Shown piece after piece: positions 1 to 7,297 of a stretch of 9,688 nt of DNA. The first letter of the stretch is position 1. Every line of letters begins with the position of its first letter. A model generated the notes under the pieces. The model had not been told where the DNA came from, did not search any database, and saw only the letters and a program-made list of their open reading frames with translations. The DNA comes from an uncultured Clostridia bacterium (GTDB lineage Bacteria; Bacillota_A; Clostridia; Christensenellales; CAG-138), in the NCBI GenBank assembly GCA_937877295.1, contig CALFIV010000137.1, positions 1-9,688 on the forward strand. Reading direction: 5' to 3'. A program made the position numbers and the translations under genes.

Positions 1-1043
1 ACTGCTCCGCGTACATGGCGACCGACACCGACAAGATGGAAGCGGTGCTCGACAATCCGTACATCCTGATTACCGAGAAAAAGATCAGCAATATTCAGGA
101 GATTCTTCCGGTGCTCGAACAGATCGCGCAGGCAGGCAGAAAGCTTCTGATCATTGCAGAGGACGTCGAAGGCGAAGCATTGGCTACATTGGTCATCAAT
201 AAGCTTCGCGGCACATTTACCTGCGTTGCGGTCAAAGCGCCTGGCTTCGGCGACAGACGTAAGGCAATGCTGCAGGATATCGCAGTGCTCACCGGCGGTC
301 AGGTTATTTCCGATGAGCTCGGTATGGATCTCAAGGAAACGACGATCGACCAGCTCGGCTGTGCTAAGCAGGTCAAAGTCGATAAGGAAAAGACCGTCAT
401 CGTAGAAGGCGCAGGCGCACCCGATGAGATCAAAGCACGCGTCAATTCGATTCGCGCGCAGATTGCGGAAACGACCTCTGATTATGATAAAGAAAAGCTG
501 CAGGAGCGTCTTGCAAAGCTCGCGGGCGGCGTAGCGGTCATCGCGGTCGGCGCTGCAACGGAGGTCGAGATGAAGGATTCCAAACTCCGCATGGAGGACG
601 CTTTGAACGCGACACGCGCTGCGGTCGAGGAAGGCATCGTTCCGGGCGGCGGCGTTGCGCTGTTGTCGGTCGCCGATCGCGTTAAAGCGATTGCAGAAAC
701 AGAATCCGGCGATAAGAAGACCGGTATCCAGATCGTACTGCGTGCGCTCGAAGAACCGATTCGTCAGATCGCAAAGAATGCAGGCGTGGAAGGCTCTGTC
801 GTCATCGAGAACATCCGCCGTGAAGCGAAAGTCGGTTACGGATACGATGCTGCAACCGACACATACGGCATGATGGATGAGAAAGGGATCGTCGATCCGA
901 CGAAGGTCACGCGTTCGGCACTGCAGAATGCGGCGTCTGTCGCGGCAATGGTCCTGACAACCGAAAGCATCGTCGCAGATATTCCGAAGCCCGAACCGGC
1001 AGCACCCGACATGGGCGGCGCAGGCATGGGTGGCATGTATTGA
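1..1043 (+). CDS. groEL: Chaperonin GroEL, 5'-truncated by window edge
   Basis: 60-kDa chaperonin subunit (Hsp60) that forms the double-ring cytosolic folding chamber with GroES and folds client proteins with ATP. The reading frame is open from base 3 (first residues [12 protein letters not shown]), so about 346 of roughly 545 residues are present, starting in the apical domain. The ATG at base 15 is an internal Met, not the start. Visible landmarks are the apical [15 protein letters not shown] segment, [18 protein letters not shown], and the intermediate-to-equatorial stretch [21 protein letters not shown]; the Asp of RMEDAL (bases 597-599) corresponds to the catalytic Asp398 of E. coli GroEL. 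The [10 protein letters not shown] motif and a C-terminal Gly/Met tail (GGAGMGGMY) follow. The final Tyr is a small departure from the usual GGM ending. groES and any CIRCE element would be upstream, outside the window. A strong terminator follows 14 bases after the stop, so groEL ends its operon. Confidence 0.98.
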   Translation, partial: CSAYMATDTDKMEAVLDNPYILITEKKISNIQEILPVLEQIAQAGRKLLIIAEDVEGEALATLVINKLRGTFTCVAVKAPGFGDRRKAMLQDIAVLTGGQVISDELGMDLKETTIDQLGCAKQVKVDKEKTVIVEGAGAPDEIKARVNSIRAQIAETTSDYDKEKLQERLAKLAGGVAVIAVGAATEVEMKDSKLRMEDALNATRAAVEEGIVPGGGVALLSVADRVKAIAETESGDKKTGIQIVLRALEEPIRQIAKNAGVEGSVVIENIRREAKVGYGYDAATDTYGMMDEKGIVDPTKVTRSALQNAASVAAMVLTTESIVADIPKPEPAAPDMGGAGMGGMY

Positions 1044-1057
1044 TTTGCTACAAGACG

Positions 1058-1083
1058 GGGACTCCGATCGGAGTCCCTTTTTT
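1058..1083 (+). terminator. Intrinsic terminator after groEL
   Basis: An 8-bp perfect GC-rich stem (GGGACTCC at 1058-1065 with GGAGTCCC at 1070-1077) closes a GATC loop and is followed by six T (1078-1083). This is a textbook Rho-independent terminator, 14 bases after the groEL stop. Confidence 0.95.
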
Positions 1084-1095
1084 GATGCACTCAAC

Positions 1096-1124
1096 TTGAT
1101 TTTAGAGGCAGTCTACGTTATAAT
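1096..1124 (+). promoter_or_regulatory. Sigma-A type promoter for the dockerin protein gene
   Basis: The -35 box TTGATT (1096-1101) and a perfect -10 box TATAAT (1119-1124) are separated by 17 bases. The predicted transcript start is near 1131, giving a leader of about 25 bases before the ATG at 1156. It lies directly after the groEL terminator, so the downstream gene is probably transcribed on its own. No clear operator was seen. Confidence 0.8.
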
Positions 1125-1155
1125 ATAAAATCATCTAAGATTCGGGATACCTTCC

Positions 1156-3036
1156 ATGAAAAAAGCGATCCGACTCACAGTTCTAACGGTTCTGATCATT
1201 CTGCTGGCGCTGCCGGCAGGGTCGGTTTCGGTTGGTGACGCTGTGCGAATCGGTGATGTAGACGGTGACGGGGAAGTCACGGCAAAAGATGCAAACCATA
1301 TCACAAGATACCTTGCTCACTTTGAATCGCTTGACGCTGCACAGCTTTCACGCGCAGACTTTAACGGCGACGGCGTTGTGACCGACTATGACGCAACGCT
1401 CATCCTCAGCGTGCTTGTTACACCGGATGAACTGCCTAAAACAACATGCGAGTTTTCAATGATCGTCACAGCGGATATGAAAGGCGAGGCATGGGGCTCT
1501 GTCTCGGAGGATCAGACAGATCGCTGCTCAGCCTTGAACCTTGTTTCGCTCGTCAATTTGCTTCGCGGAAAAGAATCGAACCTGCTGCTCGTCGATGCAG
1601 GAGGTTCGCTGTTCGGCAGTGCGATTTCCGACGATTATACCTTGTTCACGTCCAAACGCGTCGGTCCGATGACACAGATCTTTCTGAGCCTTCAATACGA
1701 TGCGGTGCTGCTCGGTACAGAAGCAGTTTCCTATCAGTCACAAATGGTTCGAAACGAAATGGACCTCTTGACGTTGCAGGGCACAAAAGTACTCGGCGCA
1801 AATCTCACAAAGGTTTATCCGAATGTGAACGATCCGGAACCTGCGCTGTGGAATGAGATTCTGCCATACTGTATTTTGGAAGTGCCGCAAACCGACGAAA
1901 CAGTTTGCAGGGTCGGACTCATCGGTATCGTTGAGCCGGGGCTTGCCGATGCATACGATGAAGTACAGATTTCCGATCCGATCGCTTCGATTGAAGCATG
2001 CAAGACCGAACTAAAAGGAAACTGCGATGTTTGTCTTCTCCTTTATTACGGCAGCATTGAAAACGATGAATCACAGGGTCATATGGATTCATTGCGAAAG
2101 CTGCTGCGTCAGATCAACGGAATCGATGCAGTTCTCGTTTCGCACAGTCATGGAGGCAGCATACGCAGCGAACATGACTCTCGCGGAAAAAATGTTCCCA
2201 TCATTGCCCTTTCAAACGGTGCTGAATCCGCAACAAAGGTCTCTTTTGCACGCAGAGAAAACGGATCGCTTGTTTATGGCGTGCAATCGTTCGATCTGAA
2301 GGACTTCGAACCGGATGAAGCCTTGCAGAAGCAGATCAAGCCATATGTCAATGCAATGTCCGAAATGATGGACGCGCGCATCGGTACGCTGTCCGAACCG
2401 ATCGAATCGTTTACGCATGACACGCTCAGAACGACGGATGGTATGGAACTGATCCATGAAATGCAGATTTGGGGCGCAAATCAATGGATACAGAACAACG
2501 ACACCGATCTTCCGCCAACGGTTTTGTCCATTGCGTATCCCTATCTCGGCACAACCGGATGGGACGCCGGCGCAGTGCGATATCGGGACGTCTGTGCACG
2601 GCAGGCAACTATTCCGAAGTATACGCTCATGCTGGTACGCGGCTCGGAGCTGCGAGCGTGGCTGGCCTCATACACGGACAGAATCATGTCCGACGACAGG
2701 GTGTATTCCCTCTACGGCCTTTCCTATCTGCTCAATACCATGAATCCGGAGACGCCGCTGGGATATCTGGAGTACAGCTCCGGACTCGCGGTGGAAGCAG
2801 AAGAAGTGTTCACACTGATACTTGCAGAAGATCCGCAGGAAGATATGATTCTGCGACCGTATCTGGATGAAACATGGATGACATATGAAGACCGCGTTGT
2901 GGAAGGCTTTTATATGCCAAGTCCGCAATACACCGTCACTTCGGATGCATATCACAACGTGGATACGGTCGTTGCTTTCTTCGAAAGCATCGGAGAATTC
3001 TCTTTGAAACACGAAACCGGTTGGTTTGTTATATAA
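1156..3036 (+). CDS. Secreted dockerin-domain protein with degenerate 5'-nucleotidase fold
   Basis: 626-residue exported protein. Residues 1-25 form a signal peptide (KK, then a hydrophobic core TVLTVLIILLALP) with no lipobox Cys. Residues 33-83 are a type I dockerin with two intact calcium loops: D34, D36, D38, D45 and D68, N70, D72, D79. Residues 100-375 follow the metallophosphoesterase part of the 5'-nucleotidase/UshA family: TADMKG (105-110), VDAGG (146-150), LGTEAVS (186-192), GANLTKV (214-220), VGLIGI (253-258), LLLYYG (294-299), SHSHGG (329-334). Residues 425-560 follow its C-terminal domain (YRDVCARQATIPKYTLMLVRGSELRAWL). Most catalytic ligands are replaced: DxH reads DMK, GD reads GG, GNHE reads GTEA, and the HLG His is Tyr297; only D107, H330 and H332 remain. 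The NGGxR and PF.N nucleotide-site motifs are also gone. I infer a non-catalytic or altered protein, perhaps a binding or scaffold-linked one. No clear Shine-Dalgarno precedes the ATG. Fold call is firm, function is not. Confidence 0.82.
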   Translation: MKKAIRLTVLTVLIILLALPAGSVSVGDAVRIGDVDGDGEVTAKDANHITRYLAHFESLDAAQLSRADFNGDGVVTDYDATLILSVLVTPDELPKTTCEFSMIVTADMKGEAWGSVSEDQTDRCSALNLVSLVNLLRGKESNLLLVDAGGSLFGSAISDDYTLFTSKRVGPMTQIFLSLQYDAVLLGTEAVSYQSQMVRNEMDLLTLQGTKVLGANLTKVYPNVNDPEPALWNEILPYCILEVPQTDETVCRVGLIGIVEPGLADAYDEVQISDPIASIEACKTELKGNCDVCLLLYYGSIENDESQGHMDSLRKLLRQINGIDAVLVSHSHGGSIRSEHDSRGKNVPIIALSNGAESATKVSFARRENGSLVYGVQSFDLKDFEPDEALQKQIKPYVNAMSEMMDARIGTLSEPIESFTHDTLRTTDGMELIHEMQIWGANQWIQNNDTDLPPTVLSIAYPYLGTTGWDAGAVRYRDVCARQATIPKYTLMLVRGSELRAWLASYTDRIMSDDRVYSLYGLSYLLNTMNPETPLGYLEYSSGLAVEAEEVFTLILAEDPQEDMILRPYLDETWMTYEDRVVEGFYMPSPQYTVTSDAYHNVDTVVAFFESIGEFSLKHETGWFVI

Positions 3037-3042
3037 TCGCCG

Positions 3043-3070
3043 CCGCACAGAAAGAATCCGTGCGGTTTTT
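3043..3070 (+). terminator. Intrinsic terminator after dockerin protein gene
   Basis: A 6-bp GC-rich stem (CCGCAC at 3043-3048 with GTGCGG at 3060-3065), an 11-base loop and a run of five T (3066-3070), starting 6 bases after the stop. The loop is rather large, so termination may be incomplete and allow some read-through into yqfC. Confidence 0.75.
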
Positions 3071-3092
3071 GTATGGATCGGGCCGAAATACG

Positions 3093-3100
3093 CATACGAT
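3093..3100 (+). promoter_or_regulatory. Possible sigma-E -10 element upstream of yqfC
   Basis: CATACGAT matches the Bacillus sigma-E -10 consensus (CATACAAT-like) in seven of eight bases, and yqfC is known as a sigma-E mother-cell gene in Bacillus subtilis. The expected -35 block about 14 bases upstream is weak. A start site 6-7 bases downstream would fall at the yqfC ATG (3106), implying an almost leaderless message. This is a short match and is offered as a hint only. Confidence 0.25.
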
Positions 3101-3105
3101 ATTCC

Positions 3106-3387
3106 ATGAGAAAGAAGTATAAGATTTTGCACCGGGCTATGCGCGCAATGGAATTGCCGCAGGATATTGACCCGCATCTGCTTGCCGCGCATTGGATCGG
3201 AGGGACAGATTTGCTGGTAGAACAGCACCGGGGTATTCTGCGCTTTCAATCGGATATGATTCGATTCGCAAGCGAGCAGGGCATTCTGATCGTTTCGGGA
3301 AACGATCTAACGATGTCTCAGCTCACAGCTTCGCGTGCAATGATTTTCGGAGATATCCGATCGGTTTCTTTTGAGGAAAAAAGTTAA
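3106..3387 (+). CDS. yqfC: Sporulation protein YqfC (YabP/YqfC family)
   Basis: 93-residue YabP/YqfC-family protein, produced in the mother cell during sporulation; its biochemical role is not established. The family's pattern is visible in the C-terminal half: ILIVSGNDLTMSQLTASRAMIFGDIRSVSF, a string of alternating hydrophobic strands with G and D turns. I chose the ATG at 3106 because it gives MRKKYKILHRAM and 93 residues, the usual family length. An in-frame ATG at 3073 would add 11 residues (104 in total) but begins three bases after the upstream terminator's T run. Neither start has a convincing Shine-Dalgarno. The stop TAA shares one base with the yqfD start (TAATG), so the two are translationally coupled. 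First gene of the long operon. Confidence 0.88.
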   Translation: MRKKYKILHRAMRAMELPQDIDPHLLAAHWIGGTDLLVEQHRGILRFQSDMIRFASEQGILIVSGNDLTMSQLTASRAMIFGDIRSVSFEEKS

Positions 3388-4544
3388 TGTGGCATTTTTT
3401 ACGAGGGTATGTTATACTGCAAATTGAAGGAATGGCGATTGCACGCTTTTTGCGGAGAATCTCCGATAACGGAATTCGTATCAGCCGTCTGAGGCAGATC
3501 GCGCCCGGCGTGATTCAACTTGAGATTGCAACAAACCGTTTCTTTGATCTGCATCGATTGAAACGCGGACTGCCGATTCGGATACATATTGTCGGACGTT
3601 GCGGCTTTCCGTTCTTTCTGCACCGTATGCGCAAACGACCGGCCCTATGGATCGGAACACTTTTGATGCTGATTCTGCTTTTCTTAGCATCGCAACGCAT
3701 ATGGGTGATCCGTATCGTGGGCAATGAAACCATTGATCCGGAAATGATCCTGATGCTGCTCAAGGAGCATGGTCTGCAAATCGGTGCACGTCCGAAAGGA
3801 CCTGTACTGATTACGGCAGCAAATGATCTCTCGGCTCGCATTCACGACGCAGCATGGATCGGTCTTGATCGGGAAGGAATCACATTGAAGGTCAGTGTGG
3901 TTGAAGCAACTGCGGAGTCCGATAAGCGCGTCGGTGACATCCCTTCCGATCTGATCGCCGATCGAGACGGAATCGTCACCGAGATTACCGTCATACGCGG
4001 ACAGGCGCTTGTAAAAGTGGGCGACATGATCAAAAAGGGCGATGTGCTGATTTCAGGCACGATGCTTTGGAAGGACACAACGTTCGAAACATGGGCGGAC
4101 GGTTTGGTGCGCTGCGCGGTTCGATACCAAGCCGAATGCGAGGTTGTGCCAACCGTGATGGATGCGACCCAGACGGAACGCACAGAAACCGTACGTACAT
4201 TCCGAATCGGTCCGTGGACGGTGTTTCAAACAACGCCGAGCTTTGAACGGTATCGCCTGACGGATGAACGAAATATACCGGTCAGCGACCGGCTGCCGAC
4301 GTTCTGCGATACATATCTTGCGCATGAGATCATCCTGCGGGAACGTACACTTGAGGCGGAAGAAGCAGAGCAGCTTGCCTTGACAAGCGCAGCGGAAACG
4401 GCGCGATCAGAAGTACCAACGGACGCATCCATTTTGAATCAATACGGTACGATTCAAACGCGGAACGAAAAAACATATGCGGTCGTGATTGTGACCGCAG
4501 AAGAAACCATCGGAAGAACGGAGGATTACTCGAATGGTGGATGA
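3387..4544 (+). CDS. yqfD: Sporulation protein YqfD
   Basis: 385-residue membrane protein of the YqfD family, partner of YqfC in the sigma-E sporulation programme. The N-terminal WHFLRGYVILQIEG...IARFLRRI segment matches the start of Bacillus YqfD and supports the ATG at 3387; GAGG lies about 10 bases upstream. One transmembrane segment is visible at about residues 86-103 (ALWIGTLLMLILLFLASQ), preceded by basic HRMRKRP and followed by IWVIRIVGNETIDPEMI, a POTRA-like start. Residues 195-224 (GIVTEITVIRGQALVKVGDMIKKGDVLISG region) resemble a lipoyl/biotinyl-type barrel hairpin, as in family members. The C-terminal quarter is acidic and probably outside the membrane. It overlaps phoH by 11 bases. 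Molecular function is unknown; a role in spore envelope development is inferred from the family. Confidence 0.9.
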   Translation: MWHFLRGYVILQIEGMAIARFLRRISDNGIRISRLRQIAPGVIQLEIATNRFFDLHRLKRGLPIRIHIVGRCGFPFFLHRMRKRPALWIGTLLMLILLFLASQRIWVIRIVGNETIDPEMILMLLKEHGLQIGARPKGPVLITAANDLSARIHDAAWIGLDREGITLKVSVVEATAESDKRVGDIPSDLIADRDGIVTEITVIRGQALVKVGDMIKKGDVLISGTMLWKDTTFETWADGLVRCAVRYQAECEVVPTVMDATQTERTETVRTFRIGPWTVFQTTPSFERYRLTDERNIPVSDRLPTFCDTYLAHEIILRERTLEAEEAEQLALTSAAETARSEVPTDASILNQYGTIQTRNEKTYAVVIVTAEETIGRTEDYSNGG

Positions 4545-5529
4545 GCAAGGAAAAGCGATCGGACGCATCGAACTGGAATCGATGGATGATTCCATCGGTC
4601 TGTTTGGTGTTTTTGATGAAAACCTTGCCGTTTTCGAAGAGGAGACCGGCGTGCGGCTTCGCATTCACAACGATGGGATCGCGATCGAAGGCGAACCGGG
4701 GCAGGTTGCGCTGTGCAAGACGGTCTTGGAAAAGCTGCTCGATATGCAGCGAAAAGGCGAACCGATCAATCGCGGCAGAATTCGCTACGCAATCGATCTT
4801 GCAAAGGATGGAAACGCAGAGCTGATTTCACAGATCATGGGCGACGTTGTTGCGCTGACCAACCGCGGCAAGCAAGTGAAATGTAAAACGCTCGGCCAAA
4901 AGCGGTATATACAAGCTCTCAAATCGCATGAGCTTGTTTTCGGCGTCGGCCCTGCCGGTACAGGCAAGACCTATCTCGCTGTTGCGATGGCGGTCGTTGC
5001 GTTCAAGAATAAAGAAGTCGAGCGCATTATTTTGACGCGTCCTGCTGTGGAGGCTGGCGAAAAGCTCGGATTTCTGCCGGGCGACCTGCAGAATAAAGTC
5101 GATCCGTACCTGCGTCCTCTGTATGACGCGCTGCAGGAATTCTTCGGACTTGAAACCTATAAACAACTGATGGAACGCGGTGCAATCGAAGTCGCTCCGC
5201 TGGCTTACATGCGCGGCCGTACGCTGAACAATGCGTTCATCATTCTCGATGAAGCACAAAACTGTTCCGTTGAACAGATGAAAATGTTTTTGACGCGCTT
5301 TGGGGAAGGCAGCCGCATCGTCGTGACAGGCGACGTGACGCAGATCGATCTGCCGAAGGAAAAAAAGAGCGGTCTCGTACATGCAATCCATGTGCTGGAA
5401 GGCGTAGAGGGGATCTCCGTGGTCAAACTGACACATAAAGACGTTGTACGCCATGAGCTGGTCCAGCGGATCATTCAGGCATATGAGCGGCACGAGAATG
5501 CGCATGCAAAGGAGCGCCGCGATGATTGA
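4534..5529 (+). CDS. phoH: PhoH-family ATPase (YbeZ/PhoL-like)
   Basis: 331-residue cytosolic P-loop NTPase of the PhoH family. Residues 20-70 fit the small KH-like N-terminal domain of PhoH/YbeZ proteins. The ATPase core has Walker A GPAGTGKT (139-146), the family signature TRPAVEAGEKLGFLPGDL (168-185), Walker B FIILDEAQN (235-243) and the sensor-like VTGDVTQIDLP (264-274). Length is typical. GGAGG (4520-4524) sits 9 bases before the chosen ATG; an ATG at 4541 is in another frame. In E. coli the homologue YbeZ binds the rRNA endonuclease YbeY, and here the ybeY gene overlaps the end of this one by 8 bases, which supports a shared role in rRNA maturation or RNA quality control. The phosphate-starvation name is historical, and no Pho-box-like repeat was seen. 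Confidence 0.95.
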   Translation: MVDEQGKAIGRIELESMDDSIGLFGVFDENLAVFEEETGVRLRIHNDGIAIEGEPGQVALCKTVLEKLLDMQRKGEPINRGRIRYAIDLAKDGNAELISQIMGDVVALTNRGKQVKCKTLGQKRYIQALKSHELVFGVGPAGTGKTYLAVAMAVVAFKNKEVERIILTRPAVEAGEKLGFLPGDLQNKVDPYLRPLYDALQEFFGLETYKQLMERGAIEVAPLAYMRGRTLNNAFIILDEAQNCSVEQMKMFLTRFGEGSRIVVTGDVTQIDLPKEKKSGLVHAIHVLEGVEGISVVKLTHKDVVRHELVQRIIQAYERHENAHAKERRDD

Positions 5530-5959
5530 CGTTCTATCCGAAACCGTTTCTATCGACGAACAGCTGCGGACAAGCATCGAACGCGCGGCAGCCGCTGCGC
5601 TTGCGTTTGAGAAGCGCAACGGAGATCTGACAATTCTCATCGATACGCCGGAGCGTATTCAGACGCTGAACCGTGATTTTCGGCACGTCGACCGCGTGAC
5701 GGATGTTCTGACATTTCCCGCATGGGAAGGGGAGATCTCACTCTCGGCAGACGGATATCTGGGCGATATCATGATCTGTCTGGAACGCGCAGAGGAACAG
5801 GCGGTCGAATACGGACATTCTCTCGAACGTGAGCTTTCGTTCCTTGCGGTGCACGGCGTTCTGCATCTGCTGGGCTACGATCATATGAATGAAGCAGATG
5901 AGCGTGTGATGCGCGAAAAACAAACGGCAATCTTAGAACAGATAGGAGTCACAAGATGA
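5522..5959 (+). CDS. ybeY: Endoribonuclease / rRNA maturation factor YbeY
   Basis: 145-residue zinc-dependent endoribonuclease needed for 16S rRNA 3'-end maturation and 70S ribosome quality control. The zinc site is the UPF0054 signature HGVLHLLGYDH (residues 111-121), with H111, H115 and H121 as ligands; a conserved LNRDFRHVDRVTDVLTFP segment lies at 49-66 and a GDIMI strand at 81-85. The ATG at 5522 is chosen because AAAGGAG lies 7 bases upstream and the protein then has the family's length; an earlier in-frame ATG (5444) would add 26 unrelated residues inside phoH. It overlaps phoH by 8 bases and cdd by 4 (ATGA). Confidence 0.97.
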   Translation: MIDVLSETVSIDEQLRTSIERAAAAALAFEKRNGDLTILIDTPERIQTLNRDFRHVDRVTDVLTFPAWEGEISLSADGYLGDIMICLERAEEQAVEYGHSLERELSFLAVHGVLHLLGYDHMNEADERVMREKQTAILEQIGVTR

Positions 5960-6366
5960 TAACAAAGGAGCAACAGCAAGAGCTTTTGAAGCTTGCGGCA
6001 GAAGCGCAAAAGCGGTCTTATTCCCCGTATTCCAACTATCGGGTCGGCGCAGCGCTTCTTACAAAGGATGGGACAGTCTATCAGGGATGCAACATCGAAA
6101 ATGCATCCTATACGCCGACGATCTGTGCCGAACGGACCGCTTTCTTTAAGGCGATCTTCGACGGCGTACGTGAATTTGAAGCGATTGCCATAATTGGATC
6201 GGGTGAGCTTCCCGCGTTTCCGTGCGGCGTATGCCGCCAGGTCATGGCTGAGTTTTGCGCGTCCGGCTTTCTGATCATCACGTCCAACAACGACGGAAGC
6301 GAGGTCGTTACGCAAACACTGGATCAAATGCTCCCGCATCGGTTCGGGCCGAAGGATCTTTTATGA
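5956..6366 (+). CDS. cdd: Cytidine deaminase
   Basis: 136-residue homotetrameric-type cytidine deaminase, converting cytidine and deoxycytidine to uridine and deoxyuridine plus ammonia in pyrimidine salvage. Same length as Bacillus subtilis Cdd. Substrate motif CNIENASY (45-52), catalytic CAE (C57 zinc ligand, E59 proton shuttle) and PCGVCRQ (89-95, zinc ligands C90 and C93) are all intact. RSYSPYSNYRVGAAL (20-34) is the usual N-terminal block. AGGAG at 5944-5948 precedes the ATG by 7 bases. The start overlaps the ybeY stop and the stop overlaps the era start, each as ATGA, so translation is likely coupled along ybeY-cdd-era. Confidence 0.97.
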   Translation: MITKEQQQELLKLAAEAQKRSYSPYSNYRVGAALLTKDGTVYQGCNIENASYTPTICAERTAFFKAIFDGVREFEAIAIIGSGELPAFPCGVCRQVMAEFCASGFLIITSNNDGSEVVTQTLDQMLPHRFGPKDLL

Positions 6367-7262
6367 ATCGCGAAGGATATAAGAGCGGATTTTTCAGCAT
6401 TGTCGGTTGTCCAAATGTCGGCAAATCAACACTGATCAATCGTTTGGTCAGCCAAAAAATCGCGATCGTCACCGACCGTGCGCAGACGACGCGCAACAGG
6501 ATCACAGGTGTGTTGACACGGAAAGACTATCAAATGATCTTTCTTGATACGCCCGGCATGACGAAACCGCGCAGCAAGCTCGGCGAATATATGCAGAAGG
6601 TTGCAGAGGACGCATCGCAAGACACCGAAGCAATTCTGTTTGTCGTCGATGCATTAAACGGCGTTCGCGACCGCGACGCTGACGTCATGCGCATTCTTAA
6701 GCAGGAACATTCTCCGGTGATTGTTCTGATCAACAAATGCGACATCGCAAGCGCGGCACAAATGCAGGAAGCACGTGAAACGATCCGGGAAGCCGGCTTT
6801 GAAACGGTGCTTGCCATTTCGGCCAAAAGCGGTGAAAATATCGATCAGCTCGAGGCGCTGTTAACGGGATACCTGACGGAAGGACCGCAGTATTTTCCGG
6901 ACGATATGGTGACCGATCAGCCGGAACGAGTGATCTGCGCTGAGATGATCCGCGAAAAAACCTTGCAGCTTTTGCGTGATGAGATTCCGCACGGCATCGG
7001 CGTCGGAATGGATCGTTTGGAGATGCGACCGGATGGCGGATTGATGGACGTTTGGGCAACAATCTATTGCGAACGGGAAAGCCACAAGGGGATCATCATC
7101 GGCAAAGGCGGAAAAATGCTCAAGCGCATCGGCACAGAGGCGCGTGCCGACATCGAATGGCTCTTGGGTGTACGCGTCAATCTGCAGCTTTGGATTAAGG
7201 TCAAGGAAGATTGGCGCAACCGTCAGCAAATGCTGAATGAACTCGGCTATCGGGACGATTAA
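6363..7262 (+). CDS. era: GTPase Era
   Basis: 299-residue essential ribosome-biogenesis GTPase that binds the 3' end of 16S rRNA and helps assemble the 30S subunit. G1 GCPNVGKST (15-23), switch I region with TDRAQTTRNRI (37-47), G3 DTPG (62-65), G4 NKCD (124-127) and G5 SAK (153-155) are present. The C-terminal KH domain shows the GIIIGKGGKMLKRIG segment (243-257). G4 carries Cys where most Era proteins have Ile, Val or Leu, a mild variation. The ATG at 6363 has AAGGA six bases upstream and gives the usual length; the open frame extends back to 6255 inside cdd but this extension is unrelated to Era. It functions with YbeY and PhoH-family ATPase encoded just upstream. Confidence 0.97.
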   Translation: MNREGYKSGFFSIVGCPNVGKSTLINRLVSQKIAIVTDRAQTTRNRITGVLTRKDYQMIFLDTPGMTKPRSKLGEYMQKVAEDASQDTEAILFVVDALNGVRDRDADVMRILKQEHSPVIVLINKCDIASAAQMQEARETIREAGFETVLAISAKSGENIDQLEALLTGYLTEGPQYFPDDMVTDQPERVICAEMIREKTLQLLRDEIPHGIGVGMDRLEMRPDGGLMDVWATIYCERESHKGIIIGKGGKMLKRIGTEARADIEWLLGVRVNLQLWIKVKEDWRNRQQMLNELGYRDD

Positions 7263-7272
7263 AACCGCATGA

Positions 7273-7281
7273 TGTTATAAT
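7273..7281 (+). promoter_or_regulatory. Extended -10 promoter candidate before yqzL-recO
   Basis: TGTTATAAT is an extended -10 element with a perfect TATAAT (7276-7281). There is no good -35 box 17 bases upstream (the region is GGGACG-like), as is common for extended -10 promoters. It lies in the only non-overlapping gap of the operon (7263-7309), and transcription would begin near 7288, about 22 bases before the yqzL ATG. It may provide extra, separately controlled expression of yqzL and recO. Confidence 0.5.
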
Positions 7282-7297
7282 TTGCGCAAGCTTTGTG

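Noticed and set aside
2668..3249. A 193-residue minus-strand open frame across the dockerin gene end, terminator and yqfC
   Set aside because: It crosses a terminator hairpin and two + strand genes, has no recognised motif and no start signals.
3410..3418. TGTTATACT, an extended -10-like sequence inside the start of yqfD
   Set aside because: It lies within codons that match the conserved YqfD N terminus, lacks a -35 box, and would only suit a shorter start at 3432 that drops the conserved WHFLRGYV segment.
4828..5640. A 270-residue minus-strand open frame opposite phoH and ybeY
   Set aside because: Antisense shadow across two conserved genes whose Walker and zinc-site motifs are on the + strand; no recognisable family in its translation.
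6255..6362. N-terminal extension of era into cdd
   Set aside because: The 36 extra residues are the shadow of cdd; the ATG at 6363 has a Shine-Dalgarno and gives the usual 299-residue Era.
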